The translations under genes and the position numbers were made by a program. Below the pieces are notes generated by a model. That model saw nothing but the letters and a program-made list of their open reading frames with translations, made no database searches and was not told the DNA's origin. 64,000 nucleotides of DNA, taken from Leisingera aquaemixtae (GTDB lineage Bacteria > Pseudomonadota > Alphaproteobacteria > Rhodobacterales > Rhodobacteraceae). The stretch is taken from the NCBI RefSeq assembly GCF_019801145.1, contig NZ_JAHVJQ010000003.1:310001-374000 (forward strand). Reading direction: 5' to 3'. Below, piece after piece: positions 15,404 to 24,354 of the stretch (its first letter is position 1; every line of letters starts with the position of its first letter).

Positions 15404-16603
15404 ATGTCCGACCCAGTTACCCATGCTGAGATTGAAGATGTATTGTCCTCGATCCGCCGCTTGGTGAGCGAAGACGGCCGCGGCCAGCCCGCGGCCCCGG
15501 AACCGGCTGCGCGCCTGGTGCTGACGCCGGCCCTGCGGGTGCAGGAGCCTGCGCCCGGCGGCAATGGCCCGGCCGGCGCCGGCGATGCGGCGGAAGAGGC
15601 CGCAGCAGATCCGGTCCTGCAACCGGCGGAGGAGCCGCCGCTGGCGGGTGATGACGAATCCCAAGCAGATGCCGGCGGCGCGGAGGCCTCCGGCGCAGGC
15701 CTGAGCAGCAGCGCGGGTTCTGAGGACCCGCCGGGTCCGCTGGCGGAAGATCCGCCGCTGGCCTTCCGCCACCGCCGGGATCTTGCATGGGACAAGACGG
15801 ACCGCGGTTCCAAAGAGGATGCGGGCGAGCCGGCCGGTCAGGAAGACACCCCGGAAAACGCCTCGGAAAACAGCCAGGAAAACACTCCGGAGGACAGCCA
15901 GACCGGAGCTGCCGCTCAGGCGCTGGAGGCCGGCACAGGCCCGGCCGGGTCCGGTGCGCCCTGGGGCAATCCGGAAACCACCCTGTTTGCTGCCGCGGCC
16001 GGCGCGGCCGGCGAAGACGGCGATCTTGATGAATACGCCGCGGAAGCGGATCCGGCGCCTGTCCGGCTGGCGGAGGATAGCCTTGCCGCCAGCACCGCAG
16101 GCGCCCGCGCCGCCTCGGTTGTCCGCAAGATCGCGGAACTGGAGGCGCGCAGCTTTGCCGCGCAATCCGCCGCGCAGGAGCAATGGGAGCCGGACAGCCA
16201 GACGGAGGCGCCCTTTGCCGGCACCGGCCCCGACACCATCGAATGGCGGGATGAGCCGCTGATCATCAGCGACGACGCTCCGGTCAATGATCCGGGGATG
16301 GCCGGCGGCGCGGACAGCCGCGCGGATTCCGCGCCGGCAGAGGAGCAGCAGCCCGCTGCTGCCGCGCCCACAGGCATGCCGGATGCGGAAACGGTGGTTG
16401 AAACCGCCGTGACCGGCGCGGCGGTGGACAGCCTGGCCGAAAGCGGCGAGGGCTATCTCGACGAAGACGCCCTGCGCGATCTGGTCGCCGGCATCGTCCG
16501 CGAGGAGCTGCAGGGCCCGCTGGGCGAGCGCATCACCCGCAATGTCCGCAAGCTGGTCCGCCGGGAAATCCACCGCGCGCTGGCGGCGCACGATCTGGTT
16601 TGA
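15404..16603 (+). CDS. PopZ/DUF2497-like acidic protein
   Basis: The 399-aa protein has three parts: a short N-terminal helix EIEDVLSSIRRLVSE (9-23) of the kind seen in DUF2497/PopZ proteins, a long acidic Pro/Ala/Glu-rich linker (about 25-345), and a conserved helical C-terminus (about 350-399, LRDLVAGIVREELQ then RKLVRREIHRAL). PopZ is the polar scaffold of Caulobacter. The tolC-DUF2497 order supports the family, but the C-terminus is not a close PopZ match, so the scaffold role is inference. No signal peptide. Confidence 0.65.
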   Translation: MSDPVTHAEIEDVLSSIRRLVSEDGRGQPAAPEPAARLVLTPALRVQEPAPGGNGPAGAGDAAEEAAADPVLQPAEEPPLAGDDESQADAGGAEASGAGLSSSAGSEDPPGPLAEDPPLAFRHRRDLAWDKTDRGSKEDAGEPAGQEDTPENASENSQENTPEDSQTGAAAQALEAGTGPAGSGAPWGNPETTLFAAAAGAAGEDGDLDEYAAEADPAPVRLAEDSLAASTAGARAASVVRKIAELEARSFAAQSAAQEQWEPDSQTEAPFAGTGPDTIEWRDEPLIISDDAPVNDPGMAGGADSRADSAPAEEQQPAAAAPTGMPDAETVVETAVTGAAVDSLAESGEGYLDEDALRDLVAGIVREELQGPLGERITRNVRKLVRREIHRALAAHDLV

Positions 16604-16661
16604 ACGGGCAGACCCGGGACAGGTAAAAGCTGCCGCTTCCGGCTCAAGAGAAAAGGGGAAA

Positions 16662-16819
16662 GCCGTCCCCTTTCCCTATCGCCTTCGCTGTTTGATGCCT
16701 ATGGCGCGCCGGAACCTGCATCAAGGACGCTGCGCGCCAGCAAGCTGGCAGATCCTTGACGCAGAACCCTGCCCGCCATTTTCCGGCATCAGCGAAGGCG
16801 ACAGAGAAAAGGGGACGGC
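16662..16819. repeat. 158-nt imperfect palindrome
   Basis: The left half (16662-16740) and the reverse complement of the right half (16741-16819) match along nearly their full length, starting with GCCGTCCCC and sharing CGCCTTCGCT, GATGCC, ATGGCG and TCAAGGA. The centre is CCAGC-AA-GCTGG. AGAGAAAAGGGGA occurs at both outer sides. It lies between convergent genes and may be a miniature inverted-repeat element or a large bidirectional terminator. Confidence 0.75.
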
Positions 16820-16839
16820 GGCCAGCCCAGCGGCTGCGG

Positions 16840-18294
16840 TCAGAACAGCACCGGCTGCGCCAGCTCCAGCAGCTGATCGAGGTCCATGTAGCGCTCCAGG
16901 TGATCGGCCAGCGCGTCCAGGACCTCCTCAACGCCGTCCTCGTATCCCGCCTGGCTTTCATGGCCGAGGCTTGCCAGCACGCTGGCGCGGAAGGCGTCCT
17001 CGGAAAACAGCCCGTGCAGGTAGGAGCCTTTGACGCGCCCGTCGGCGGAGGCCGCGCCTTCCGGGCGGCCATTGATGCTCAGCCAGGCGCGGGCACAGTC
17101 GGCGCCGGTGGTGCGGCCCATGTGGATCTCGTAGCCGCTGACGGGCAGGTTGCCGTCGCGGGTTACGGCCTCGGTCAGTGTCACCCGCTTTTCCCCTGCC
17201 ATCACCGTGTGCACATCCAAGAGGCCCAGCCCGTCCACCTTGCCGGGCCGCCCGTCGACGCCCTCGGGGTCGTCGATGGTCTTGCCCAGCATCTGATAAC
17301 CGCCGCACAAGCCCAGCACATGGCCGCCGCGGCGGTAATGCGCCTGGATGTCGATGTCCCAGCCCTGCGCGCGCAGGTAATTGAGGTCGCCGATGGTTGA
17401 TTTGCTGCCGGGCAGAATGATCAGATCCGCATCGCCGGGCAGGGCATGGCCCGGCGGCACAATCTCCACCGTCACTTCCGGCTCCGCCGCCAGCGGGTCG
17501 AGGTCGTCGAAATTCGCCATCCGTTCCAGCTGCGGCACAACCACCTTGCAGGCGCCGCCCTTGTGCGAGGCGATGTCCATCATGTCTTCAGCGGGAAGCT
17601 TCCAGGCATCCCAGAACCACGGCACCACCCCCAGAGAGGGCCAGCCGGTGCGCGCGGCAATATCGTCCCGGCCGCCGTCAAACAGGCTCAGGTCGCCGCG
17701 GAAGCGGTTCACCAGGAAGCCCACGACGCGCTCCAGGTCCTGAGGCTCCAGCACCGCATAGGTGCCGACGATCTGCGCAATCACCCCGCCGCGGTGGATG
17801 TCGCCGGCAATCACCACCGGCACCTGTGCCGCGCAGGCAAAGCCCATGTTGGCAATGTCGTTCTTGCGCAGGTTGGTCTCGGCAGGGGAGCCCGCACCCT
17901 CGATCAGCACCAGATCGGCATCCGCCGCCAGCCGCCGGTAGCTCTCCAGCGCCGCCTCCAGCAGGCCCGATTTGTCGCGCATGAACGATCCCGCGCCTTG
18001 GGTGCCGCGGCGCTTGCCCTGCACGATCACCTGGGCGCCGGTGTCGGTTTCCGGCTTCAGCAGCACCGGGTTCATGTCGGTATGGGGCGGGCGTTTGGCA
18101 GCCCGCGCCTGCAGCGCCTGGGCGCGGCCGATCTCGCCGCCCTCGGGCGTTACGGCGGCGTTGTTCGACATGTTCTGCGGCTTGAACGGCGCCACCTTCA
18201 GCCCGCGCCGCACATAGGCGCGCGCCAGCCCTGCCACCAGCAGTGACTTGCCGACATTGCTGCCGGTGCCCTGGATCATGATTGCGCGTGCCAT
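16840..18294 (-). CDS. cobQ: cobyric acid synthase (glutamine-hydrolysing)
   Basis: The 484-aa protein begins with the ATP-binding GTGSNVGKS (9-17) and KPQNMSNNA typical of CobQ. The C-terminal class I amidotransferase-like domain has its nucleophile in GLCGGYQM. It amidates four side chains of adenosylcobyrinic a,c-diamide in the cobalamin pathway. The start at 18294 matches the family N-terminus. No other cobalamin gene is adjacent and no B12 riboswitch was found upstream. Confidence 0.96.
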   Translation of the reverse strand: MARAIMIQGTGSNVGKSLLVAGLARAYVRRGLKVAPFKPQNMSNNAAVTPEGGEIGRAQALQARAAKRPPHTDMNPVLLKPETDTGAQVIVQGKRRGTQGAGSFMRDKSGLLEAALESYRRLAADADLVLIEGAGSPAETNLRKNDIANMGFACAAQVPVVIAGDIHRGGVIAQIVGTYAVLEPQDLERVVGFLVNRFRGDLSLFDGGRDDIAARTGWPSLGVVPWFWDAWKLPAEDMMDIASHKGGACKVVVPQLERMANFDDLDPLAAEPEVTVEIVPPGHALPGDADLIILPGSKSTIGDLNYLRAQGWDIDIQAHYRRGGHVLGLCGGYQMLGKTIDDPEGVDGRPGKVDGLGLLDVHTVMAGEKRVTLTEAVTRDGNLPVSGYEIHMGRTTGADCARAWLSINGRPEGAASADGRVKGSYLHGLFSEDAFRASVLASLGHESQAGYEDGVEEVLDALADHLERYMDLDQLLELAQPVLF

Positions 18295-18430
18295 CAGCCG
18301 CTCCCTGCCTGCACCCCGTTGTTCCGGGGCCTGCATAGCAGGTTAGGCGGTGCCGTCCATGGGTGCTGTGCCACAAGCGTCCCGCGGCCGCTGCCGCGCG
18401 ACAGGCTGACCCTGCGGAAACCCCGGCGTG

Positions 18431-18460
18431 CAAAAAGAAAAACGCGCCCCTAAGGGCGCG
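18431..18460 (-). terminator. terminator of the 18487-18804 gene
   Basis: On the minus strand CGCGCCC/GGGCGCG (18454-18460 with 18443-18449, loop TTAG) runs into TTTTTCTTTTTG. Confidence 0.85.
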
Positions 18461-18486
18461 CTTTTCAGCAATGCGCAAGGGAAGCC

Positions 18487-18804
18487 TTAGGCGGCTTCAG
18501 CCTGCGCAGCGTTGCGGCGTTCGCTTTCTTCACGCGACAGTGCAACCGAGGTCCGCACACCGCGGCCCACGAAGTCCATCAGGCCTTCCACAACCCGTTC
18601 GTTCGGGTCGATGCCGGCGCAGGACAGCACTTCGCGGCCATCGCGCGAGCGCGCCCAGCGGGCGATCTGTTCCGGGCCATTGCCGTATTTCTTGTCGTCG
18701 GCGATGGCATCATCCAGTGCGGCCAGGACAACGGCTGCAAACAGTTTGCGGGCGCGGTTGCCTTGCTCGTTATTATAAGCGGTGCCGTCTACGAAATCTC
18801 GCAT
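18487..18804 (-). CDS. conserved Rhodobacteraceae protein (DUF6280-like)
   Basis: The 105-aa soluble protein (MRDFVDGTAYNNEQGNRARK...) is helical with a conserved-looking centre, ARWARSRDGREVLSCAGID. I recognise it as a small protein widespread in roseobacters; the DUF number is from memory. It has a single Cys and no membrane or DNA-binding motif. It is divergent from efp with about 220 AT-richer bases between, and has its own terminator. Function unknown. Confidence 0.72.
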   Translation of the reverse strand: MRDFVDGTAYNNEQGNRARKLFAAVVLAALDDAIADDKKYGNGPEQIARWARSRDGREVLSCAGIDPNERVVEGLMDFVGRGVRTSVALSREESERRNAAQAEAA

Positions 18805-18953
18805 CTCGTATCCCTTGTTGTTCTTGCTATTGCAATTTTCGGCGTAGCGCTGCTTATGACGGAAGTGTGACGATTCGGATAGAGCGCAGATGCATAGCTT
18901 TCATGCAATTTGCGCATATCTTATTCACAGATCTTCCATACCATATCCTTGTC

Positions 18954-18982
18954 TTGCCAGCGATCAGCCCGCCAGATATAGG
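18954..18982 (+). promoter_or_regulatory. candidate promoter of efp
   Basis: TTGCCA at 18954-18959 and TATAGG at 18977-18982 with a 17-base spacer lie about 42 bases before the efp start, in an AT-rich divergent region. Confidence 0.45.
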
Positions 18983-19023
18983 GTCTTGCAAATTATCATC
19001 AACCATCTGAAAGGCATTTTCCC

Positions 19024-19587
19024 ATGCCCAAGATCAACGGCAACGAAATCCGTCCCGGCAACGTGCTGGAACATAATGGCGGCCTTTGGGCAGCGGTGAA
19101 GGTCGATCACGTAAAGCCCGGCAAGGGCGGCGCTTTTGCCCAGGTCGAGATGCGCAACCTGCGCAACGGCTCCAAGCTGAACGAGCGTTTCCGCTCGGCC
19201 GACAAGGTGGAGCGCGTGCGCCTGGAGCAGAAAGACCAGCAGTTCCTCTATGAGAGCGACGGCATGCTGGTGTTCATGGATGCCGAAACCTATGAGCAGA
19301 TCGAACTGCCCGCGGACCTCTTGGGCGACCGCCGCCCGTTCCTGCAGGACGGCATGACCATCGTGGTGGAATTCTACGAATCCGAGGCGCTGAACGCGAC
19401 CCTGCCGCAGAAAGTCACCTGCAAGATCGTCGAGACCGAGCCGGTCGTCAAAGGCCAGACCGCGGCGAACTCCTTCAAGCCCGCGATCCTCGACAACGGC
19501 GTCAAGGTGATGGTGCCGCCCTTCGTCGGCCAGGACGAGATGATCGTGGTGAACACCGAGACCATGGAATATTCCGAGCGCGCCTGA
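19024..19587 (+). CDS. efp: translation elongation factor P
   Basis: The 187-aa protein has the standard three-domain EF-P length and start ([14 protein letters not shown]). Lys34 in the tip loop KPGKGGAF is the residue that EpmA-type enzymes lysylate in bacteria using this system; the modifying enzymes are not in this window. EF-P rescues ribosomes stalled at polyproline stretches, several of which occur here (for example the Pro-rich linkers of FtsY and the PopZ-like protein). Confidence 0.97.
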   Translation: MPKINGNEIRPGNVLEHNGGLWAAVKVDHVKPGKGGAFAQVEMRNLRNGSKLNERFRSADKVERVRLEQKDQQFLYESDGMLVFMDAETYEQIELPADLLGDRRPFLQDGMTIVVEFYESEALNATLPQKVTCKIVETEPVVKGQTAANSFKPAILDNGVKVMVPPFVGQDEMIVVNTETMEYSERA

Positions 19588-19611
19588 TCCGGGACGCCTT
19601 CGGAAAAACGG

Positions 19612-19642
19612 AAAAGCCGCCCTCCCTCGGGGGCGGCTTTTT
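19612..19642 (+). terminator. terminator of efp
   Basis: AAAAGCCGCC and GGCGGCTTTT (19612-19621 with 19632-19641) are followed by TTCTGTTTCTG, 24 bases after the efp stop. Confidence 0.88.
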
Positions 19643-19658
19643 CTGTTTCTGCGCACCG

Positions 19659-19708
19659 CCCAAGGCTTTTCTGAAAAGTCTGGGCAAAAGCTTTCAGAAA
19701 GCTTTTGC
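19659..19708 (-). repeat. double palindrome, candidate terminator of the 19726 gene
   Basis: GCAAAAGCTTTC and GAAAGCTTTTGC form a perfect 12-bp inverted repeat (19684-19708). Next to it a second, imperfect palindrome CCCAAGGCTTTTC (19659-19671) pairs with 19673-19684. A degenerate copy occurs at 54393-54420. It is placed just past the stop of the minus-strand gene. Confidence 0.6.
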
Positions 19709-19725
19709 GCTGGCGCCCACCTGGT

Positions 19726-20271
19726 TCACCCGGCAGGCAGCGCCAGGCTGAAACCGCATTCATCCATCATCTTGCCATAGGCCGCGGTGAACCCGCTGAG
19801 CGAGGCCTCGTAGAACATGTCATTGCCGGCCCAGATCTCCACCCAGCTGCCTTGTTTCATCGCTTGCAGCATCACCAAGTGGTCCTGGAACCGCAGCGCG
19901 CTTTCGGCTTCCGCCAGGCCTTCCCCGTTGATCCAGGAATTGATCCCGGCAGAGAGGGAGAAGCTGCGGTCGAAGTCAAAGATGAAATCCACGGTGCCGC
20001 CCTGCTGCATCAGCGTCGGGTAGTGGCGCGGCGCATATTCCTGCACTTTGGCCATGGGGTAGAACTCCGGCGGGCCGGCATCGCCGGAAAACACCTCCAG
20101 CGCCAGCAGCGGATCGCCGTCGCCGCCGGTCCAGGCGCGGCAGGTCAGATAGCTGTCCTGCTCGGTCTCATGAGGTTCGGTGGCGACATGCCAGTCCTTG
20201 TAATTCCAGTAGTCGGCCCAAACCGGGGAGGCCGCCAGCGCGGCGGCGCAAGCTGCAAACATCAGACGCAT
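19726..20271 (-). CDS. secreted protein, function unknown
   Basis: The 181-aa protein has a signal peptide MRLMFAACAAALAASPVWA; the start at 20271 was taken over one six codons upstream for that reason. The mature part is rich in aromatics and acidic residues (DYWNYKDWHVATEPHETEQD), with cysteines at TCRAW and DECGFS that could form a disulfide. The pattern matches uncharacterised periplasmic proteins of the Rhodobacteraceae. It lies downstream of the kinase and ygfZ pair but is separated by 60 bases. Confidence 0.72.
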   Translation of the reverse strand: MRLMFAACAAALAASPVWADYWNYKDWHVATEPHETEQDSYLTCRAWTGGDGDPLLALEVFSGDAGPPEFYPMAKVQEYAPRHYPTLMQQGGTVDFIFDFDRSFSLSAGINSWINGEGLAEAESALRFQDHLVMLQAMKQGSWVEIWAGNDMFYEASLSGFTAAYGKMMDECGFSLALPAG

Positions 20272-20331
20272 CAAATACCCTTTCAGCAATTCCTGCGGCG
20301 ACCTTAACGCAATCAGGTGAACAGAGGCTTT

Positions 20332-21135
20332 TCAGAAGCCCAATGCCTCCAGCCGCGCCTCGACCATGCTGCGGTAGCTGGCGCCGAACAGCCGCAGATG
20401 CACCAGCGCCGGCCACAGCTGATAGATGGGAAGGCGGCCCTCATGCCCCGGCTCCAGCGCGCCATAGGCGTCGTGAAACGCCGCGGGCGGCGCGCCGAAC
20501 AGGTGCAGCATCGCCAGATCCACCTCGCCATGCCCCCAGTAACAGGCCGGGTCGATCAGATAGGCCTGGGGACCGCTGAACAGCACATTGCCGCTCCATA
20601 GATCGCCATGCAGCAGGGACGCGGGCGGCGCGGCGGGCAGCAGTTCCGGCAGCCGCGCGCACAGCGCCTCAACCCGCAGCCGCAGGTCGCGGGGCAGGGC
20701 GTCCGGGTCTGCCAGCAAGCGGCGGCTGGCCCAGAAGTCCGCCCAGTTTTCCAGCGGCGCGTTGGGGATCGCCACCGGGCCAAAGGCATAATCCTCCGCC
20801 CAGCCGTAATGCGGGCCTATGGCAGAATGAAGCTGCCGCAAGGCATGCCCCAGCATTTGCCAGCCCGCCGTGCTGGCGCCGGTCTCCTGCAGCGCTTCCA
20901 TCAGCAGCACATTGCCCGCGGCGCCCAGCACCTCCGGCGCAGGCGCGCCCGCGTCCCGGATCGCGCGCAGCATCGCCGCCTCCGCCGCCACCAAAGGCCC
21001 GGTCTTGGCCACAACGTGGCGGCCATCTGACAGCTCCAACAGTTGCACTTCCGACAGGTCGCCGCCATGCAACGGGCGGGCGCGCAAAACTTCTGCGCCC
21101 AGCATGGGCAGAACGGTATCGCTCAGTCTGCTCAC
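20332..21135 (-). CDS. fructosamine/ketosamine-3-kinase family protein
   Basis: The 267-aa protein has the aminoglycoside-phosphotransferase-like kinase fold: Lys44 (VVAK), catalytic loop HGDLWSGN (176-183) and the metal loop LIDPACYWGHGEVD (193-206), which is typical of the FN3K family. These enzymes phosphorylate sugar adducts on proteins so that they fall off. Its start overlaps the ygfZ stop by four bases, so the two are co-translated. Confidence 0.9.
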   Translation of the reverse strand: MSRLSDTVLPMLGAEVLRARPLHGGDLSEVQLLELSDGRHVVAKTGPLVAAEAAMLRAIRDAGAPAPEVLGAAGNVLLMEALQETGASTAGWQMLGHALRQLHSAIGPHYGWAEDYAFGPVAIPNAPLENWADFWASRRLLADPDALPRDLRLRVEALCARLPELLPAAPPASLLHGDLWSGNVLFSGPQAYLIDPACYWGHGEVDLAMLHLFGAPPAAFHDAYGALEPGHEGRLPIYQLWPALVHLRLFGASYRSMVEARLEALGF

Positions 21136-21866
21136 TCTTGCCAGGTGACGCGGGCGTCCCCGGCCTGCATCTCGCCCTTGGCGCGGTCGAACCGCAGATA
21201 GGCAATGCCCTTGCCGCCGGACTGGGTGAACAGCGTGCCCACCGGCTTGCCGCCGGCAGTGATTTCGGTCCCGGCCGGCGCCGCGCCCTCGACCTGCACA
21301 GTCCGGAACCCCTTGCGCAGCTCGGTCTTGTGCTTCATCCGCGCCGTCACCTCCTGGCCGACATAGCAGCCCTTGCGGAAATCGACGCCTTTCAGCGCTT
21401 CAAAGCCCGCCTCCAGGATATAGCTCTCCGGCCCCAGCTCGATGCCGGTTTCGGGAATGCAATGCGCCACCCGGATCGCATCCCAGTCACTGTCGTCATC
21501 GCCGCCCTCAGGCCCATAGAGCCGCCAGCCCAGGTCGGCATGGCGCGGGTCCGACAGGGCGCCCTCCGGCGCATCGCCGGTGCCGCGCTTCACCTGCAGG
21601 TCCGTCATCTCCACCTGCACATCGGCGCGCAACCGGTACATGTTCAGCCGTTTCAGCAGGCCTTCGGCCAGCGAGGCCTCCACGTCCAGCAGCACCGCAT
21701 CGCCGTCCGCCGCCAGAAAGAAATCCGCGATGTACTTTCCCTGCGGCGTCAGCAGCGCCGCATAGACCAGCCCATCGCCCAAGCGGTCCACGTTATTGGT
21801 GACAAGCCCCTGCAGGAAGCTCTTGGCGTCGCTGCCGCTCAGGCGCAGAATGCGGCGGTCACTCAT
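21132..21866 (-). CDS. ygfZ: YgfZ-type folate-binding protein for Fe-S cluster repair
   Basis: The 244-aa protein has the GcvT-like fold and the YgfZ signature KGCYVGQE (165-172). YgfZ supports synthesis or repair of certain Fe-S enzymes in a tetrahydrofolate-dependent way. The start at 21866 was chosen because it gives the family N-terminus; the longer frame runs into the divergent glycosyltransferase promoter. It overlaps the kinase gene downstream by four bases. Confidence 0.92.
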   Translation of the reverse strand: MSDRRILRLSGSDAKSFLQGLVTNNVDRLGDGLVYAALLTPQGKYIADFFLAADGDAVLLDVEASLAEGLLKRLNMYRLRADVQVEMTDLQVKRGTGDAPEGALSDPRHADLGWRLYGPEGGDDDSDWDAIRVAHCIPETGIELGPESYILEAGFEALKGVDFRKGCYVGQEVTARMKHKTELRKGFRTVQVEGAAPAGTEITAGGKPVGTLFTQSGGKGIAYLRFDRAKGEMQAGDARVTWQE

Positions 21867-21979
21867 GTCATCTCTCCCGTGTGCCACCCGGTAAATCCCA
21901 AGGGGGCGTTTCACTGCCTGGCCCAGTGATATAGGAAGCAGGGCGGAAGAAAACAGCAAATCCGCCTCAAGGAGCCCCC

Positions 21980-22660
21980 ATGCCCGCGCCGGTCAGCATC
22001 GTGATCCCAGCCCTGAACGCCGCCGAAGAGCTGCCCGCCGCGCTGGAGCATCTGATGGAGGGGCTGGCGGCGGGGCTTATCCGCGAGCTGGTGATCAGCG
22101 ACGGCGGCTCCAGTGATGCAACGCGGGCCATAGCCCAGGCCGCCGGTGCCGAATGGGTCAGCGGCGCCCCGTCCCGCGGCGGCCAGCTGCGCCGGGGCTG
22201 CGCGGCGGCGCAGGGCGACTGGCTGCTGGTGCTGCATGCCGACACCCGTCTGGAGCCGGGCTGGGCCGCGGCGGTGGCGCAGCATCTGCAGGAGGGGCAG
22301 GGCGCCCCCGCGTATTTCCGGCTGCGGTTCCGGGCGCGCGGGCTGATGCCGGCCTGGGTCGCAGGCTGGGCCAACCTGCGCGCGCGCCTGTTCGGGCTGC
22401 CTTACGGCGACCAGGGGCTGCTGATCCGCCGGGCAGAGTATGAGGCCGCGGGCGGCTACCCGGACCAGCCGCTGATGGAGGACGTGGCGCTGGTGCGCCG
22501 GCTGCACCGGCTGACGGTCCTGCCCTGCGCGGCGCTAACCAGCGCGGCGCGCTACCAGCGGGCGGGCTGGCTGCGGCGCGGGGCGCGCAACCTGTGGACG
22601 CTCTTGCGGTATTTTCTGGGGGTGAAGCCGGAACGGCTGGCAAGGTCCTACAGCAAATAG
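21980..22660 (+). CDS. family 2 glycosyltransferase
   Basis: The 226-aa protein has a GT-A nucleotide-binding fold: VSIVIPALNAAEELP (5-19), the D41GGSSD segment and the metal-binding HADT (86-89). There are no membrane helices, and the length fits the small TIGR04283-like subfamily of cytoplasmic GT2 enzymes. Donor and acceptor are unknown. It is divergent from ygfZ. Confidence 0.88.
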   Translation: MPAPVSIVIPALNAAEELPAALEHLMEGLAAGLIRELVISDGGSSDATRAIAQAAGAEWVSGAPSRGGQLRRGCAAAQGDWLLVLHADTRLEPGWAAAVAQHLQEGQGAPAYFRLRFRARGLMPAWVAGWANLRARLFGLPYGDQGLLIRRAEYEAAGGYPDQPLMEDVALVRRLHRLTVLPCAALTSAARYQRAGWLRRGARNLWTLLRYFLGVKPERLARSYSK

Positions 22661-22828
22661 GCAGGGCTGCCCGCCCGGGCCGCCCGGAGGCAGGCGCGCA
22701 GGCGGGCAAGCAATTCGCCGTGACCCTGCGTTTGCGGCAATTGACCCGGCGCGCGGGGCGGCTACTGTGCCGCCAAGGATCAACCGCGGGGCGCCAAGCC
22801 GCCGCCCGCGCAGCAAGGAACCGCAGGC

Positions 22829-24037
22829 ATGAGCGGACCGGTAAACGTTTCGGCAGGGCGGAAATATCTGGCCATTCCAGGCCCGTCGGTGGTGCCGGAC
22901 CCGGTGCTGCAGGCGATGCACCGCCCGTCGCCCAACATCTATGCAGGCGAACTGGTGGAAATGACCGCCGGCCTGATCCCGGACCTGCGGCGGGTGGCGC
23001 GCACGGACCACCACGCGGCGATCTACATCGCCAACGGCCACGGCGCCTGGGAGGCGGCGCTGCAGAACACCCTGCAGCCCGGCGACCGCGTGCTGGTGCC
23101 CGCCTCGGGCCGCTTTGCCATCGGCTGGTCGGAAATGGCTGAAGGGTTGGGCATCGAGACCGAGATCCTCGACTTCGGCACCCGCGCGCCCTGGGACATG
23201 GCCCGTATCGCCGAGGCGCTGGCCGCAGACCGCGCACACCGCATCAAGGCGGTGCTGGGCGTGCATGTGGACACCTCCAGCTCGATCCGCAACGACATCG
23301 CGGGCCTGCGCCGCCTGCTGGACGAGGCCGGCCACCCGGCGCTCCTGATGGCCGATTGCATCGCCTCCTTGGGCTGCGAGAAGTTCGAGATGGACGGCTG
23401 GGGCGTCGATGTGATGGTCACCGCCAGCCAGAAGGGGCTGATGGTGCCGCCGGGCCTCAGTTTCGTGTTCTTCAACGAGCGCGCCGCCGCCGCGCGGGCG
23501 GCGCTGCCGCGCATCAGCCGCTACTGGGACTGGGCGCCGCGTGCCAATCCGGCGGAATTCTACCAGTATTTCGGCGGCACCGCGCCCACCCACCACCTTT
23601 ACGGCCTGCGCGCCGCGCTGGACATGATCCACGCCGAAGGCATCGAAAACGTGTGGGCGCGCCACGCCCATCTGGCCCGCGCCATCTGGGCCGCCTGCGA
23701 GGCCTGGGGCGCCGGCGGCCCGCTGCGGATGAACGTGGCGGACCGCTCCCTGCGCTCCCACGCCGTGACCGCGCTGCACATCGGGGCGCCGGACGGCACA
23801 AGGCTGCGCGATTGGCTGGAGGTAAACCTGGGGCTGACGCTGGGCATCGGCCTCGGCATGGCGTCGCAGGGCAGCCCGGACTGGCACGGCTACTTCCGGC
23901 TGGGCCACATGGGGCATGTGAACGGGCAGATGGTGATGGGCCTGTTGGGGGGGATTGAGACCGGGCTGACCGCGCTGGGCATCCCGCACGGGCAGGGGGC
24001 ATCGGATGCGGCCGCGCGGGTTCTGTCGGGCCGCTGA
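22829..24037 (+). CDS. class V aminotransferase, serine/alanine-glyoxylate type
   Basis: The 402-aa PLP enzyme has the Schiff-base lysine in TASQKG (Lys202) and the cofactor Asp176 (LLMADCIASLG). It begins with the family segment YLAIPGPSVVPDPVLQAM. Relatives act as serine-glyoxylate or alanine-glyoxylate transaminases in photorespiration-like or serine-cycle metabolism. Substrate specificity cannot be read here and no serine-cycle gene is adjacent. Confidence 0.9.
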   Translation: MSGPVNVSAGRKYLAIPGPSVVPDPVLQAMHRPSPNIYAGELVEMTAGLIPDLRRVARTDHHAAIYIANGHGAWEAALQNTLQPGDRVLVPASGRFAIGWSEMAEGLGIETEILDFGTRAPWDMARIAEALAADRAHRIKAVLGVHVDTSSSIRNDIAGLRRLLDEAGHPALLMADCIASLGCEKFEMDGWGVDVMVTASQKGLMVPPGLSFVFFNERAAAARAALPRISRYWDWAPRANPAEFYQYFGGTAPTHHLYGLRAALDMIHAEGIENVWARHAHLARAIWAACEAWGAGGPLRMNVADRSLRSHAVTALHIGAPDGTRLRDWLEVNLGLTLGIGLGMASQGSPDWHGYFRLGHMGHVNGQMVMGLLGGIETGLTALGIPHGQGASDAAARVLSGR

Positions 24038-24068
24038 CGGCCTGGCAGCGGCGGGCAGCGGGCGGGCG

Positions 24069-24263
24069 TCAGGCCTTCTGCGACTTCAGCCGGATTTCCA
24101 GCCGGTTGATGAAGTGATTGACCAGCACGGCCACCACCAGAACCGGCACCATCCCGTACATCACCCAGATGACGAAAAAGATCCACATCAGGTTGATGCC
24201 CGCAAACATGATCGCGGCGGTAAAGAAGTCCGGCATGGCGTCCGGCAGTTCAGGGTCACGCAT
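24069..24263 (-). CDS. small membrane protein, function unknown
   Basis: A 64-aa protein with one long or two short membrane helices (about 11-52, DFFTAAIMFAGINLMWIFF then VPVLVVAVLVNHFI) and a basic C-terminus (RLEIRLKSQKA). The start at 24263 excludes a non-hydrophobic extension. It lies 91 bases downstream of the hisC stop on the same strand, so co-transcription is possible. Confidence 0.68.
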   Translation of the reverse strand: MRDPELPDAMPDFFTAAIMFAGINLMWIFFVIWVMYGMVPVLVVAVLVNHFINRLEIRLKSQKA

Positions 24264-24354
24264 GACAATTCTCCCGGTGTTACCCTTCAAAGGGTAGCCC
24301 GGCAGGGGTGAATGTCCGGTAAAACTGCCGCGATCCGGCGCCCGCCGGCAGGTT

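Noticed and set aside
18295-18430. B12 riboswitch in front of cobQ
   Set aside because: No B12 box or the expected conserved core could be found on the minus strand. Only a small CCCCG/CGGGG hairpin is present.
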